Positions 34,329 through 43,391 of a stretch of DNA of 64,000 nt are shown here, piece after piece. The stretch lies in NCBI GenBank assembly GCA_033283385.1, contig JAWMQQ010000001.1, forward strand, positions 992,001-1,056,000. The letters run 5' to 3'. The DNA comes from Mangrovimicrobium sp033283385. GTDB lineage: Bacteria; Pseudomonadota; Gammaproteobacteria; Pseudomonadales; Halieaceae. The translations under genes and the position numbers were made by a program. The notes below the pieces were generated by a model that was not told where the DNA came from, did no database searches, and worked only from the letters and a program-made list of their open reading frames with translations. The number at the start of each line of letters is the position of its first letter. Position 1 is the first letter of the stretch.

Positions 34329-34391
34329 AAAAGCAAAAACGATCGCGAGCCACCGCGCGGCGCCACAACCAGTATCCCCGGATGTAACGCA

Positions 34392-35495
34392 ATGACAACC
34401 TCGAACCCGCAGTCCGACCAACTGGGCGAACTTGGCTTTTACCTGCTCGCCGGCCACTCCGACCATCCCGGCGATATCGTCACCGAGGCCCGCCGCGCCG
34501 ATGAGCTGGGCCTGGGTTCGGGCTTTGTCTCCGAGCGGTTCAACAACAAGGACGCCACCACCCTGTGCGGCGCCGCGGCCGCGGTGACCGGACGCCTGGG
34601 CATCGCCACCGCGGCGACCAATCACAACACCCGCCACCCGCTGGTCACCGCCACCTTCGGCATGACCATGCACAGGATGACCGGCGGGCGCTTTTCCCTG
34701 GGCCTCGGGCGCGGTTTCGACGGCCTGTTCCGCGCCATGGGGCTTGCGCCGATCACCGGGGCACAGCTCGAGGCGGCGGCGGATGTCATGCGCCGGCTGT
34801 GGCAGGGCGAGAAGATCGCCGGTTACGAGGGCCCGCTGGGCAACTTCCCGATGCTGGGCCTGCTGGGTGAGTTCGACGAGCGCATCCCGGTCTCCCTGGT
34901 GGCCATGGGTGAGAAGACCCAGGAACTGGCGGGGCGCTGCATGGACGCGGTCTACCTGCACACCTTCTTCGACGACCCGGCGGTGGAGAAGGCGGTTGCC
35001 GCCGTTCGCCGCGGCGCGGAAAAGGCCGGCCGCGACCCGGCCAGCGTGCGCATCTGGTCCATCCTGGCGACAGTGGGTGACCATATCCCGGAGCCCCAGC
35101 GGTTGAAAAAAACCGTGGGCCGCCTCGGCTCCTACCTCAAGGGTTACGGCGATGTGCTGGTGAAGGCCAACGACTGGGACCCGGCGGCGCTGCAGCGCTT
35201 CCGCGAGGATCCCTTCATCCGCGAGTTCAAGGGCGCGATCGATGCCGTCGCAACCACGGAAGAACTGGAATACATCGCCGGAATCATCCCCGAGCACTGG
35301 CTGTATACCGCCGCCACCGGCACGCCGGCACAGTGCGCCGCGGCCATCCAGCACCAGCTCGATATCGGCTGCGACAGTGTCATCCTGCACGGGGCGACAC
35401 CGGACGAACTGGCACCTATATTGCCCGCCTATCGCGCGATTCGTCGCGAGGGCATGGCCGCGACCCCGGCGAACCCCGGCTGGAGCCGTGCATGA
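34392..35495 (+). CDS. LLM-class F420/flavin-dependent oxidoreductase
   Basis: A 367-residue luciferase-like TIM-barrel protein. The opening ELGFYLLAGHSDHPGDI (about 13-29) matches what I recall of the TIGR03857 group of LLM oxidoreductases, which mycobacteria couple to coenzyme F420. Further LLM marks are GLGSGFVSERF, AATNHNTRHP and FSLGLGRGFDGLF (about 104-116). It heads the ten-gene operon and overlaps the kinase gene by 4 bp (ATGA). Use of F420 versus FMN cannot be told from sequence. A DDN-like protein at 2299 gives a second hint of F420. Confidence 0.82.
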   Translation: MTTSNPQSDQLGELGFYLLAGHSDHPGDIVTEARRADELGLGSGFVSERFNNKDATTLCGAAAAVTGRLGIATAATNHNTRHPLVTATFGMTMHRMTGGRFSLGLGRGFDGLFRAMGLAPITGAQLEAAADVMRRLWQGEKIAGYEGPLGNFPMLGLLGEFDERIPVSLVAMGEKTQELAGRCMDAVYLHTFFDDPAVEKAVAAVRRGAEKAGRDPASVRIWSILATVGDHIPEPQRLKKTVGRLGSYLKGYGDVLVKANDWDPAALQRFREDPFIREFKGAIDAVATTEELEYIAGIIPEHWLYTAATGTPAQCAAAIQHQLDIGCDSVILHGATPDELAPILPAYRAIRREGMAATPANPGWSRA

Positions 35496-36532
35496 ATACC
35501 GCGCTGGATATCGAACAGATCGACGCCCGCCGCCTGTCGGACATGCTCGGCTACCGGGTCTTCCGCTGCAGCAGCCAGAAAGTCGGTACCGGCCAGACCG
35601 GTGCCTCCTATCGCCTGACGCTCGACGCGGAACAGGGCCCGGCGACACTGCTGGCCAAAGTGGCGGCCGGGGACCTCGAGGCACGCGCCCGCGTCAAGGG
35701 CGGTTACGCCGCGGAAGTGGGGTTTTACGCGCAACTGGCGGACCGGGTCGCGGTCAACACGCCGGAGTGTTACTACGCGGCGATCTCCGGGGACCGCCTG
35801 CATTTCACCCTGTTGCTGGAGGACCTCGCGCCGCGCAAGCCGGGGGTGCAGGCGCAGGGTTGCACGACGGCGCAGGCCAAGGGCGCGATCCGCAACCTGG
35901 CGGGGCTGCACGCGCCGCTGTGGAACCTGCCGGAACTGTATGGGCAGACTTACCTGCTGGGTACCAGCGGTCAGCGCAGCGCCGCTTCGGTCGCCGGTAT
36001 CGCCAGCGCCGCCGTGGTGGAATTCGAACAGCGCTATGCGGCCCAGCTCGGGCCGGAAAACATGCAGACCATCCTCGCGGCGGTGCCGAAACTGGAGGCC
36101 TGGCTGGGCGCGGAACAGCACCCGTTCACCGTGTTGCACGGGGACTACCGACTGGACAACCTGATGTTTGGCGAGGCGCCCGGCGACGTCGTCGCACTCG
36201 ACTGGCAGACCGCGGCGGTGGGTTCGCCCACCCGCGACCTGGCATACTTTCTCGGCACCTGCCTGGAGGTGGGGCAGCGCCGCGAGGCGGAGCAGTCGCT
36301 GGTGGGCCTGTACCACGGCGAATTGCAGGCGCGCGGCATAGACGATTACTCACTGGAGCAATGTTTCGAGGATTATCGCCGGGACCTGCTGCAGGCCACG
36401 CTGATTACCGTAATAGGCGCTATCTACGCTACCGGGGAGCGCTCAGCCGACAGCGACGCGATGTTCCTCGCCATGGCCTCGCGCTCCAGCGCGGCGATAC
36501 GCGACCTGGGCACCCTCGAGCAAGCGCGATAA
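35492..36532 (+). CDS. APH-like phosphotransferase
   Basis: A 346-residue kinase-fold protein. The catalytic loop is TVLHGDYRLDNLMFG (about 212-226) and VVALDWQTAAVG (about 232-243) holds the metal-binding Asp. The N-lobe contains a GQTGASYRL-like nucleotide loop (about 31-39). Its start (ATG at 35492) overlaps the LLM stop. The set of residues for catalysis is intact, unlike the third kinase at 61604. Probably phosphorylates a hydroxylated metabolite; the ecdysteroid-kinase analogy is suggestive but not proof. Confidence 0.84.
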   Translation: MNTALDIEQIDARRLSDMLGYRVFRCSSQKVGTGQTGASYRLTLDAEQGPATLLAKVAAGDLEARARVKGGYAAEVGFYAQLADRVAVNTPECYYAAISGDRLHFTLLLEDLAPRKPGVQAQGCTTAQAKGAIRNLAGLHAPLWNLPELYGQTYLLGTSGQRSAASVAGIASAAVVEFEQRYAAQLGPENMQTILAAVPKLEAWLGAEQHPFTVLHGDYRLDNLMFGEAPGDVVALDWQTAAVGSPTRDLAYFLGTCLEVGQRREAEQSLVGLYHGELQARGIDDYSLEQCFEDYRRDLLQATLITVIGAIYATGERSADSDAMFLAMASRSSAAIRDLGTLEQAR

Positions 36533-36550
36533 GTCGCGGAGCGACGCACC

Positions 36551-37678
36551 ATGATTACCCGATTCGACGATTTCCCGATTCACCAGACGCCGGAGCCGAT
36601 CGCCTACACCGCGAGCAGCGACCGCTTCACCTACGACCGCTACTGGTACAACGGCTACACCGGCGATGGCGAGCTGTTCTTTGGCGTGGCGCTGGGGCGC
36701 TACCCCAACCTCGGCATCATGGACTGCGCCTTCAGCGTTGTGGCTGGAGGCCGGCAGTACGCGTTCCACGGTTCGCGCCGCGCGCCGGACGAGCCGGGCG
36801 ACACCGGCATCGGCCCCTTCGAGCTGCGCATCCTCGAGCCCATGGGTCGCCACCAGGTGGTGATCGGCCCGAACGAAACCGGCATCGAGTGCGACCTGGT
36901 GTTCACGCCGAACACCGTGGCGATCGAGGAGGGGCGGCAGCTGATGCGCAACCCGCGCCACGTCATCCAGGACGTCACCCGCTTCGACCAGTTCGGTCAC
37001 TGGAGTGGCTGGATTCGCTGCGGTGGCAAAGAGATCACGCTGGACGGCCTGCAGCCGGTCTACGGCATCAAGGACCGCTCCTGGGGCATTCGCCAGGTGG
37101 GCGCGCGCTACACCGGCGGCGCGCCGCTGGAAAATACCCACAACGTGCACTTTCTCTGGGTGCCGGTTCACTGGGGCGATCGCTGCACCCTTGCAGGCCT
37201 GTTCGAGGATGGCGACGGCTACCAGTGGCACAACGACCAGGTGCTGGTGCCCACCTGTAACAACCCACAGGCGAATACCCCGGAAGACCGGGGCAGCATC
37301 ACCCGCTGGCGGGGCAGGGTGGAGCACAAGCTGGATTTCCAGCCGGGAACCCGCCGCGCGCAGTCGGCGACCGTCACCATGCAGGATCACTCGGGCGAGC
37401 AACTGGAAATCAGCCTGCAGCCGGTGATGCTGTTTCGCATGAAGGGCCTGGGCTACCAGCACCCGGAGTGGGGCCACGGCCAGTGGAAGGGCGAACTCGC
37501 CATCGGCGCGGAGGACTGGGCCTGCGACGAACCGGACCCGCTGACCTGGGAAAACATGCATATCCAGCAACTGGTGGTCGCGCGCTGCGGCGACCAGACC
37601 GGTTACGGAGTGATGGAACAGATGCATATCGGCCCCTATGCGCCCTACGGCCTGAACGGCTGGTTCGAGGGAGCCTGA
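36551..37678 (+). CDS. Conserved protein of unknown function
   Basis: A 375-residue protein of no family I can name with confidence. It is rich in beta-strands and aromatic residues (YWYNGYTGDGELFFG near 33, RHVIQDVTRFDQFGHWSG near 137, LGYQHPEWGHGQWKG near 302), with no membrane segment or signal. It recalls the large lipocalin-like or CrtC-type barrels (hydroxyneurosporene synthase, AttH) that handle hydrophobic ligands, but that is a loose match. It sits between kinase and sulfotransferase in the LLM operon, so it likely acts on the same lipid. Confidence 0.6.
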   Translation: MITRFDDFPIHQTPEPIAYTASSDRFTYDRYWYNGYTGDGELFFGVALGRYPNLGIMDCAFSVVAGGRQYAFHGSRRAPDEPGDTGIGPFELRILEPMGRHQVVIGPNETGIECDLVFTPNTVAIEEGRQLMRNPRHVIQDVTRFDQFGHWSGWIRCGGKEITLDGLQPVYGIKDRSWGIRQVGARYTGGAPLENTHNVHFLWVPVHWGDRCTLAGLFEDGDGYQWHNDQVLVPTCNNPQANTPEDRGSITRWRGRVEHKLDFQPGTRRAQSATVTMQDHSGEQLEISLQPVMLFRMKGLGYQHPEWGHGQWKGELAIGAEDWACDEPDPLTWENMHIQQLVVARCGDQTGYGVMEQMHIGPYAPYGLNGWFEGA

Positions 37679-37684
37679 CGCAGC

Positions 37685-38947
37685 ATGACAGGTGAGATTC
37701 GCATAACGGATTTCGAGCAGCCGGATTACACGCCGAAGATGCTCGAACTGATGACGGCGCTGGCGGAGCGGGATATCTCGCTGGAGCCGGACACCATCTA
37801 CCGGCTCGCGGGCGAGGCCATCGACGTGCCGCTGTTCCGGAACGACGCCGCCATGCAGCGCTTCCAGGCGATTTACCGCGAAGTCTTCGCCAACGGGCAT
37901 GTGCACCCGATGGGGCGCATGGCCCTGCAGACGCGTGCCGTGGACGGCTTCGCCGATGTCAGCCGCATGGAATACATCCACGCCACCTGGCCGGAAGTCG
38001 GCGCCGCACCGGTCGAAAAACCGCTGGTGGTCGCGGGCATGCCGCGCTCCGGCACCACACACCTGCTCAAGCTGCTCTCGGCCGATCCGGTGTTCCGCAC
38101 GCTGCAGCGCTGGCAGACCTACCGTTCGTTTCCGTCGCGGGGGATGCTGGAGGGGCGCGAGGAAGACGACCGGCGCGAGATCGGAGCACAGAAGGACGCG
38201 ACTCTCGACATTACACTGCCGCATTTCCGCAAGCTGTTCGATGTCAGCGCCTCCGACGCGACCGAGGAAATCGAGGTCATGTCCAAAGCCTGCTATGGCG
38301 TGACCCTGTCCTTCCAGGGCGACCTGCCCGAGTTCGACAGACACTTCTACGGCAGCGACCAGAGCGAGGCCTACCGCTTCCTCTACCGCTTCCTGCAGGC
38401 GGTGCAGTGGTGCGAGCAATACCCGGACGGCCAGCGCTGGCTGCTCAAGTCGCCGCAGCACCTGGGCGCGCTGGGAGCAGTAAAAAATGTGTTCCCCGAC
38501 GCCACCCTGGTGTTCACCCACCGCGACCCGGCCTCGGTGTTCACCTCGCTGATCACCATGATCGGCTACGTGCTGCGCTCGACGTATTCCAACCCCGGCA
38601 AGCAGCAGATCATCGACAAGACCTTGCGCATGCAGCACGGCTTCCTGCGCGGCCTGGTGCGCGATATCGACAGCGTCGAGGGGCCGGTGGAGCACGTGTA
38701 CTTCCACCAGTTCATGCGGGACAAGGTGGCCACGGTCGAGCGCATCTACCGCGCCGCCGGCCTGCCTTTCGACAGCGCCGCGCAGCAGCGCGTGGAGGAA
38801 GAAATAAGCACCCACACCCGCGACCGGCAGGGCAAGGTCGTCTACGACCTGGAGGCGGATTTCGGCATCAGCCGCGACGAGGTGCGCCGGGAATTCGACT
38901 ACTACCTGCAGCGGTTTCCGGTGGAGATCGAGGAGACACACCAGTGA
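37685..38947 (+). CDS. Sulfotransferase family protein
   Basis: A 420-residue third sulfotransferase. The PAPS loop is GMPRSGTTHLLKLLS (about 118-132) and the 3'-phosphate region is TLVFTHRDPASVFTSLITM (about 276-294). It overlaps the next gene by 4 bp (GTGA). The roughly 100-residue N-terminal extension, longer than in the two at 9996 and 11132, is likely a helical cap. Acceptor unknown; together with kinase and dehydrogenases in the operon it could modify a sterol-like alcohol. Confidence 0.85.
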   Translation: MTGEIRITDFEQPDYTPKMLELMTALAERDISLEPDTIYRLAGEAIDVPLFRNDAAMQRFQAIYREVFANGHVHPMGRMALQTRAVDGFADVSRMEYIHATWPEVGAAPVEKPLVVAGMPRSGTTHLLKLLSADPVFRTLQRWQTYRSFPSRGMLEGREEDDRREIGAQKDATLDITLPHFRKLFDVSASDATEEIEVMSKACYGVTLSFQGDLPEFDRHFYGSDQSEAYRFLYRFLQAVQWCEQYPDGQRWLLKSPQHLGALGAVKNVFPDATLVFTHRDPASVFTSLITMIGYVLRSTYSNPGKQQIIDKTLRMQHGFLRGLVRDIDSVEGPVEHVYFHQFMRDKVATVERIYRAAGLPFDSAAQQRVEEEISTHTRDRQGKVVYDLEADFGISRDEVRREFDYYLQRFPVEIEETHQ

Positions 38948-39780
38948 GTACAGAAGCGAGCAACCGGGCAGTGCTGGAGCACTGGTACGACCACATGTGG
39001 GGCAGGACGGATTTCGACCTGATCCCCGACATCGCAGCGCCGAAGTACCTGCGCCACGACATGACCGGCGCCAACAACCTGATGCCGGCCGAGGCCTACC
39101 GCGACATGCTCAAGCCGGCGCTCGGCCACCTCGAGGTCCTGGAGTTCCAGTACTACCTGGTCACCGAGGGCGACTACGTCGGCGCGCTGGGCCGCTTCAT
39201 TCTCGAGGGCGACCGGCAGTGGGACTGGGTGCAGGTGTTCCGGGTCGCGGACGGCAGGCTCGCCGAGACCTGGCTGACCGGCATGGGCGGCACCGACACG
39301 CTGGGCTTCCCGCACCCGCGCAATGCCTGGACGGGCGAGGAATTTCCGGCCAATCCGCCTGCGATGAACGCCGCCAAGCAGTGCGTGCTGGACTGGTACG
39401 GATTCCTGCTGGCGCCCGGGAGCGCGGGATCGGCCAGCGATTACCTGGCCGCCGAGCTGCGTGTGCACGACCAGCTGGACGGCGACCGCACGGTGACGGC
39501 GCAGCAGTACCTGGATGAGTTGCGCGAGTTGATGCGCGCAAGCTCGGTGAGCGACTTCCGTCATTTCATGATCGAGCAGGACGGCGTGGTCTTCGCCACC
39601 TGCAGCGCCAGACTCGACGGCGACCGCCAGTGGGACTGGGTGCAGGCTTTCGCCCTCGAGGGCGGCAGGATCGCACGCACCTGGCTGCCGGCGATCGGCG
39701 GTACCGATGCGCAACTGAAAATCGGTCCGGAGACACGCTGGCCCGCCGGCGCCATGCCTGCGGGTTCGCGCCGGCTGTAA
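38944..39780 (+). CDS. Tandem double SnoaL-like protein
   Basis: A 278-residue protein made of two NTF2/SnoaL domains in a row. Domain one covers about 5-130 (VLEHWYDHMWGRTDFDLIPD, then RQWDWVQVFRVADGRLAETW). Domain two covers about 140-275 and ends with the related RQWDWVQAFALEGGRIARTW. The shared ending shows an internal duplication. It starts at GTG overlapping the sulfotransferase stop. Fused SnoaL pairs may mimic the dimer that single-domain members form. It could be an isomerase or hydratase in the pathway. Confidence 0.8.
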   Translation: MSTEASNRAVLEHWYDHMWGRTDFDLIPDIAAPKYLRHDMTGANNLMPAEAYRDMLKPALGHLEVLEFQYYLVTEGDYVGALGRFILEGDRQWDWVQVFRVADGRLAETWLTGMGGTDTLGFPHPRNAWTGEEFPANPPAMNAAKQCVLDWYGFLLAPGSAGSASDYLAAELRVHDQLDGDRTVTAQQYLDELRELMRASSVSDFRHFMIEQDGVVFATCSARLDGDRQWDWVQAFALEGGRIARTWLPAIGGTDAQLKIGPETRWPAGAMPAGSRRL

Positions 39781-39810
39781 CGCGCCGGCCCCACTCACAG
39801 GAGAGATCGA

Positions 39811-40929
39811 ATGACGGAGATTCGCGCGGCGGTACTGGTAGACGGACAGCAGGAGCTGGCGCTGCAGGCGCTGTCCATCGAGGAGCCCCGCGAGGGCGAA
39901 GTGCTGGTGCGGGTGGTCGCCACCGGTATCTGCCACACCGACATGGTGTTGCGCGATGCCGGCATCACCGGGCGCCCGGTAGTGCTGGGCCACGAGGGTG
40001 CCGGTGTCGTCGAGCGCCTTGGCGCGGGCGTCACCGGGTTCGCGGTGGGCGACCGGGTCGCCATCAGCTTTGCCCACTGCGGCGCCTGCAAGCACTGCGA
40101 GCAGGACAAGCCTTCCTATTGCGAGCTGTTTTTCCCGCTGAACTATGTGGCTGGCCGCGGCGATGGCTCCCACAGCCTGTCGCTGGATGGGCAGCCCGTG
40201 GGCTCGCATATTTTCGGCCAGTCTTCCTTCGCCAGTTACAGCGTGTGCCCCGCCAGCAACCTGGTGAAAGTGCCGGAAGGCTTCCCGCTGGAACTGGCCG
40301 GGCCCTTTGGCTGCGGCTTCCAGACCGGTGCCGGTACCGTGCTCAACGCGCTGCAGGTGCCCAACGGCGCCTCGATTGCCGTACTGGGGGCGGGAGCGGT
40401 GGGCCTGGCCGCAGTCGCGGCGGCGGCGAACATCGCCGGCGCGGGTACGGTGATCGCGGTAGACATCCACCCCGAGCGCCTGCAGGTGGCCACCGAAGTG
40501 GGTGCCACGCATACCCTGGATGGCCGCGCCAGCGATCTCGACGAACAGGTCAGGACGATCTGCCCGGGCGGCGTGGAGTTCGTGATCGACACCACGGCCA
40601 GGACGGCATTCGTCGAGCGCTGGCTCCCGCTGATGTCGCTGCGCGGCACTCTCGCGCTGGTCGCCTCCTATCCCCAGGAGGATTCCTTCAGCTTCAACGC
40701 CGTCACCATGATGATCAGCGGCAAGCGGATCATAGGCGTGATGGAGGGGGATACCGACGTGCAGACGTTCATCCCCGCGCTGATGCGGCACCATATCGAG
40801 GGGCGTTTCCCGATGGACAAGCTGGTGCGCTACTACGATTTCGCGGATTTCAACCAGGCCATACACGACGCCGAGAGCGGCAAGACCATCAAGGCCGTGG
40901 TGCGCATGCCGCACCCGGCCAGCGAATAG
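39811..40929 (+). CDS. Zinc-dependent alcohol dehydrogenase
   Basis: A 372-residue medium-chain dehydrogenase. Catalytic zinc ligands: Cys of GICHTDM and His of GHEGAGVV; structural zinc: CGAC-KHC-EQDKPSYC (C-x2-C-x2-C-x7-C, about 90-104). The Rossmann motif is GAGAVGLAAVAA (about 193-204). Resembles benzyl/aryl alcohol dehydrogenases (XylB group). AGGAGAG lies before the ATG. It precedes an aldehyde dehydrogenase by 10 bp, so this pair turns an alcohol to acid; a P450- or Rieske-made hydroxyl is a possible source. Confidence 0.92.
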   Translation: MTEIRAAVLVDGQQELALQALSIEEPREGEVLVRVVATGICHTDMVLRDAGITGRPVVLGHEGAGVVERLGAGVTGFAVGDRVAISFAHCGACKHCEQDKPSYCELFFPLNYVAGRGDGSHSLSLDGQPVGSHIFGQSSFASYSVCPASNLVKVPEGFPLELAGPFGCGFQTGAGTVLNALQVPNGASIAVLGAGAVGLAAVAAAANIAGAGTVIAVDIHPERLQVATEVGATHTLDGRASDLDEQVRTICPGGVEFVIDTTARTAFVERWLPLMSLRGTLALVASYPQEDSFSFNAVTMMISGKRIIGVMEGDTDVQTFIPALMRHHIEGRFPMDKLVRYYDFADFNQAIHDAESGKTIKAVVRMPHPASE

Positions 40930-40939
40930 GGATACGGGA

Positions 40940-42346
40940 ATGACGGACTTCAAACTGCTGATCAACGGCGAACTGGTCGATGGCGCCGCCACGCTTGACG
41001 TGGTCAATCCTGCAACAGGCGAGGTGTTCGAGCAGGCGCCGCGCGCCGACCAGGCGCAACTGGAACAGGCGGTGGCGGCGGCAAAGGCCGCGTATCCCGC
41101 CTGGTCCGCGACCAGCCTGGATTCGCGCCGCGACTTGCTGCGCACGCTGGCGGACAAAATGGAAGCGGCTATCCCGCAGATCGCCGAAGTACTCACCCGC
41201 GAGCAGGGCAAGCCGCTGAAGGACGCCCAGGGCGAAGTGTTTTTCGCCGTTTACTCGCTGCGCCTCAACGCGGGACTGGACCTGTCGCCGCGGGTGGTCA
41301 AGGAAAACGACCAGGTGCGCGTGGTGGAGCACCGTAAACCGCTGGGTGTGGTCGCGGCGATCACGCCGTGGAATTTCCCGGTCATGCTGCTCATGAACAA
41401 GGTCACGCCGGCCCTGCTGGCGGGCAATACGCTGGTGATCAAGCCGGCGCCGACCACGCCGCTGTCCACCCTGATGATCGGCGCTTTATGCGCGGAGGTC
41501 TTCCCCGCGGGCGTGGTGAATACGCTGGTCGACCAGAACGACCTCGGCGGCCTGCTCTCATCCCACCCGGACGTGGCCAAGGTGTCGTTCACCGGCTCGA
41601 CGGCCACCGGCAAGAAGGTGCTGTCCAGCAGCACCGAAACGCTGAAGCGGGTCACCCTGGAACTGGGCGGCAACGATGCGGCGCTGGTGCTCGATGACGT
41701 CGACGTCGATGAAGTCGCGGCAAAGATCTACCACGCGGGCACCTACAACGCCGGGCAGATCTGCGTCGCGGTCAAGCGTATCTATGTGCCGGAATCCCTG
41801 TACGACGCATTCTGCGCAGCGCTGGCCAGGCACGCCGGCCAGTCGGTGGTCGGCGACGGCATGGAGGAGGGCACCCAGATCGGCCCGCTGCAGAACCGCA
41901 TGCAGTACGACAAGGTGCGCGACCTGCTGGAGGCTACGGCGAAAGCGGGCAAGATCATCGCCGGCGGCGCGGCGCTGGACCGCCGCGGGTTCTTTATCGC
42001 GCCCACCGTCGTGCGCGATGTCAGCGACACGGACCGCATCGTCGCCGACGAGCAGTTCGCGCCCATCCTGCCGGTGCTGTCCTACACGGACCTGGACGAG
42101 GCGATCGAACGGGTCAACGCATCGATTTACGGCCTCGCCGGCTCGGTCTGGAGCAGCGATGTCAACCGCGCGGAACAGGTGGCCCGGCGCATCGATTCAG
42201 GTACAGTGTGGATCAACAGCCACATGGCGCTGGACCCGGAGGTGCCCTTCCGCGGTGCCAAGCAGTCCGGTATCGGCGTCGAGCAGGCGCGCGAGGGCCT
42301 GCTGGAATACACCCAGGCGAGCGTGGTGACCGTACCCAGAACCTGA
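40940..42346 (+). CDS. Aldehyde dehydrogenase
   Basis: A 468-residue NAD(P)-dependent aldehyde dehydrogenase. PWNFPVML (about 142-149) is the cofactor-entry region, the catalytic Glu is in ELGGND (about 240-245), and the nucleophile is Cys in NAGQICVAVKRIYV (about 270-283). Slightly short of the family average because it lacks an N-terminal arm. It forms a pair with the alcohol dehydrogenase and precedes an alpha/beta hydrolase. Confidence 0.93.
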   Translation: MTDFKLLINGELVDGAATLDVVNPATGEVFEQAPRADQAQLEQAVAAAKAAYPAWSATSLDSRRDLLRTLADKMEAAIPQIAEVLTREQGKPLKDAQGEVFFAVYSLRLNAGLDLSPRVVKENDQVRVVEHRKPLGVVAAITPWNFPVMLLMNKVTPALLAGNTLVIKPAPTTPLSTLMIGALCAEVFPAGVVNTLVDQNDLGGLLSSHPDVAKVSFTGSTATGKKVLSSSTETLKRVTLELGGNDAALVLDDVDVDEVAAKIYHAGTYNAGQICVAVKRIYVPESLYDAFCAALARHAGQSVVGDGMEEGTQIGPLQNRMQYDKVRDLLEATAKAGKIIAGGAALDRRGFFIAPTVVRDVSDTDRIVADEQFAPILPVLSYTDLDEAIERVNASIYGLAGSVWSSDVNRAEQVARRIDSGTVWINSHMALDPEVPFRGAKQSGIGVEQAREGLLEYTQASVVTVPRT

Positions 42347-42385
42347 TGCGCGGCCGGTGCCGTGATGTCACCGGAGACAAAGGAA

Positions 42386-43354
42386 ATGCCCGAGGTAAAA
42401 GAGCTCTCCCTGCAGATCGAGGAAGTCGCGACCGTCGCCGCGACGCTGTTCCTGCCGGACGCGGCAGCGCGCGAGGCGCCGCTCCCGCTGCTGTTCCTGT
42501 TCCCCGGCGGCGGCATGTCGCGGCGCTATTTCGATATCCAGCTCGAAGGCGACGATTCCTACAGCCAGGCGCGCTGGTTCGCCCGCCGCGGCTTCGTGGT
42601 CGTGGCCATGGACTACCCCGGCGCCGGCGACAGCAGCCCGAAGGTAAACGGCACCACGCCGAACCGCGCCCAGGTCGAGCAGGGCATCGCCTCCGCGGTG
42701 CGCCAGGTCGCCGACCGGCTGCGGGACGGCCGCCTGTGCGAGGACCTCGGGGCACTGGCGGTGGATGTCGTGATCGGCGCGGGACATTCGGTGGGCGGCC
42801 ACCTGGTGGTCGGCACACAGGCCGCGCACCGGGTGTTCGACGGGATCGCATCGCTGGGCGCGAGCATGGTCGGGACCCGGCTGCAACTGCGCGAGGGGCA
42901 GCGCCACCCGTTCAGGGCCAGCGCCAACTACTGGGACAAGGTAGCGATAGTCGCGGAGGTGGACTGGACCCGCAACGACCACTGGAGCGACGTGCCGGAT
43001 GCCGTCATCGCGGCCGACAGGAAAACGGATCCGCTACCGCCCTGGCGAACCCCCAACCTGCCGAGATTCGCCCCCGAACTGGTGCAGCCCTTTCCCAGCG
43101 CGCTGCAGGCCGCGAACGTCCAGGTGCCGGTGCTGCTGGTCTACGGCGAGCAGGATGTCACGCTGGAACCGCTGGAGGATATGGCGACCTTTCGCTCCAC
43201 ATCCTCGCTGGCGCTGACCATCGTTCCCGGCATGGGGCACTCCCACAACCTGGCCAATTCCCGGGAGGTACTGTGGACGCGCCTGCGCCTGTTTGCCGGG
43301 GAAGTGGCTGCCATGCGACAGTTCCAGTCCCGGGTCGCTGCGAAAACCGGATAA
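42386..43354 (+). CDS. Alpha/beta-hydrolase
   Basis: A 322-residue alpha/beta-hydrolase. The oxyanion loop reads FPGGGMSR, the nucleophile elbow is GHSVGG (Ser about 134), the acid lies in YGEQDVTLEP (Asp about 256) and the His in GMGHSHN (about 284). Similarity is to chlorophyllase / dienelactone hydrolase types. I place the start at the ATG at 42386 with GGAG nine bases upstream; the frame also opens at 42362 (GTG) and 42365 (ATG). Ester or lactone hydrolysis after the alcohol/aldehyde steps is a plausible role. Confidence 0.82.
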   Translation: MPEVKELSLQIEEVATVAATLFLPDAAAREAPLPLLFLFPGGGMSRRYFDIQLEGDDSYSQARWFARRGFVVVAMDYPGAGDSSPKVNGTTPNRAQVEQGIASAVRQVADRLRDGRLCEDLGALAVDVVIGAGHSVGGHLVVGTQAAHRVFDGIASLGASMVGTRLQLREGQRHPFRASANYWDKVAIVAEVDWTRNDHWSDVPDAVIAADRKTDPLPPWRTPNLPRFAPELVQPFPSALQAANVQVPVLLVYGEQDVTLEPLEDMATFRSTSSLALTIVPGMGHSHNLANSREVLWTRLRLFAGEVAAMRQFQSRVAAKTG

Positions 43355-43391
43355 GAAGAAGCTGACGGCAGGACGCCGCGGGAAGCAACTG

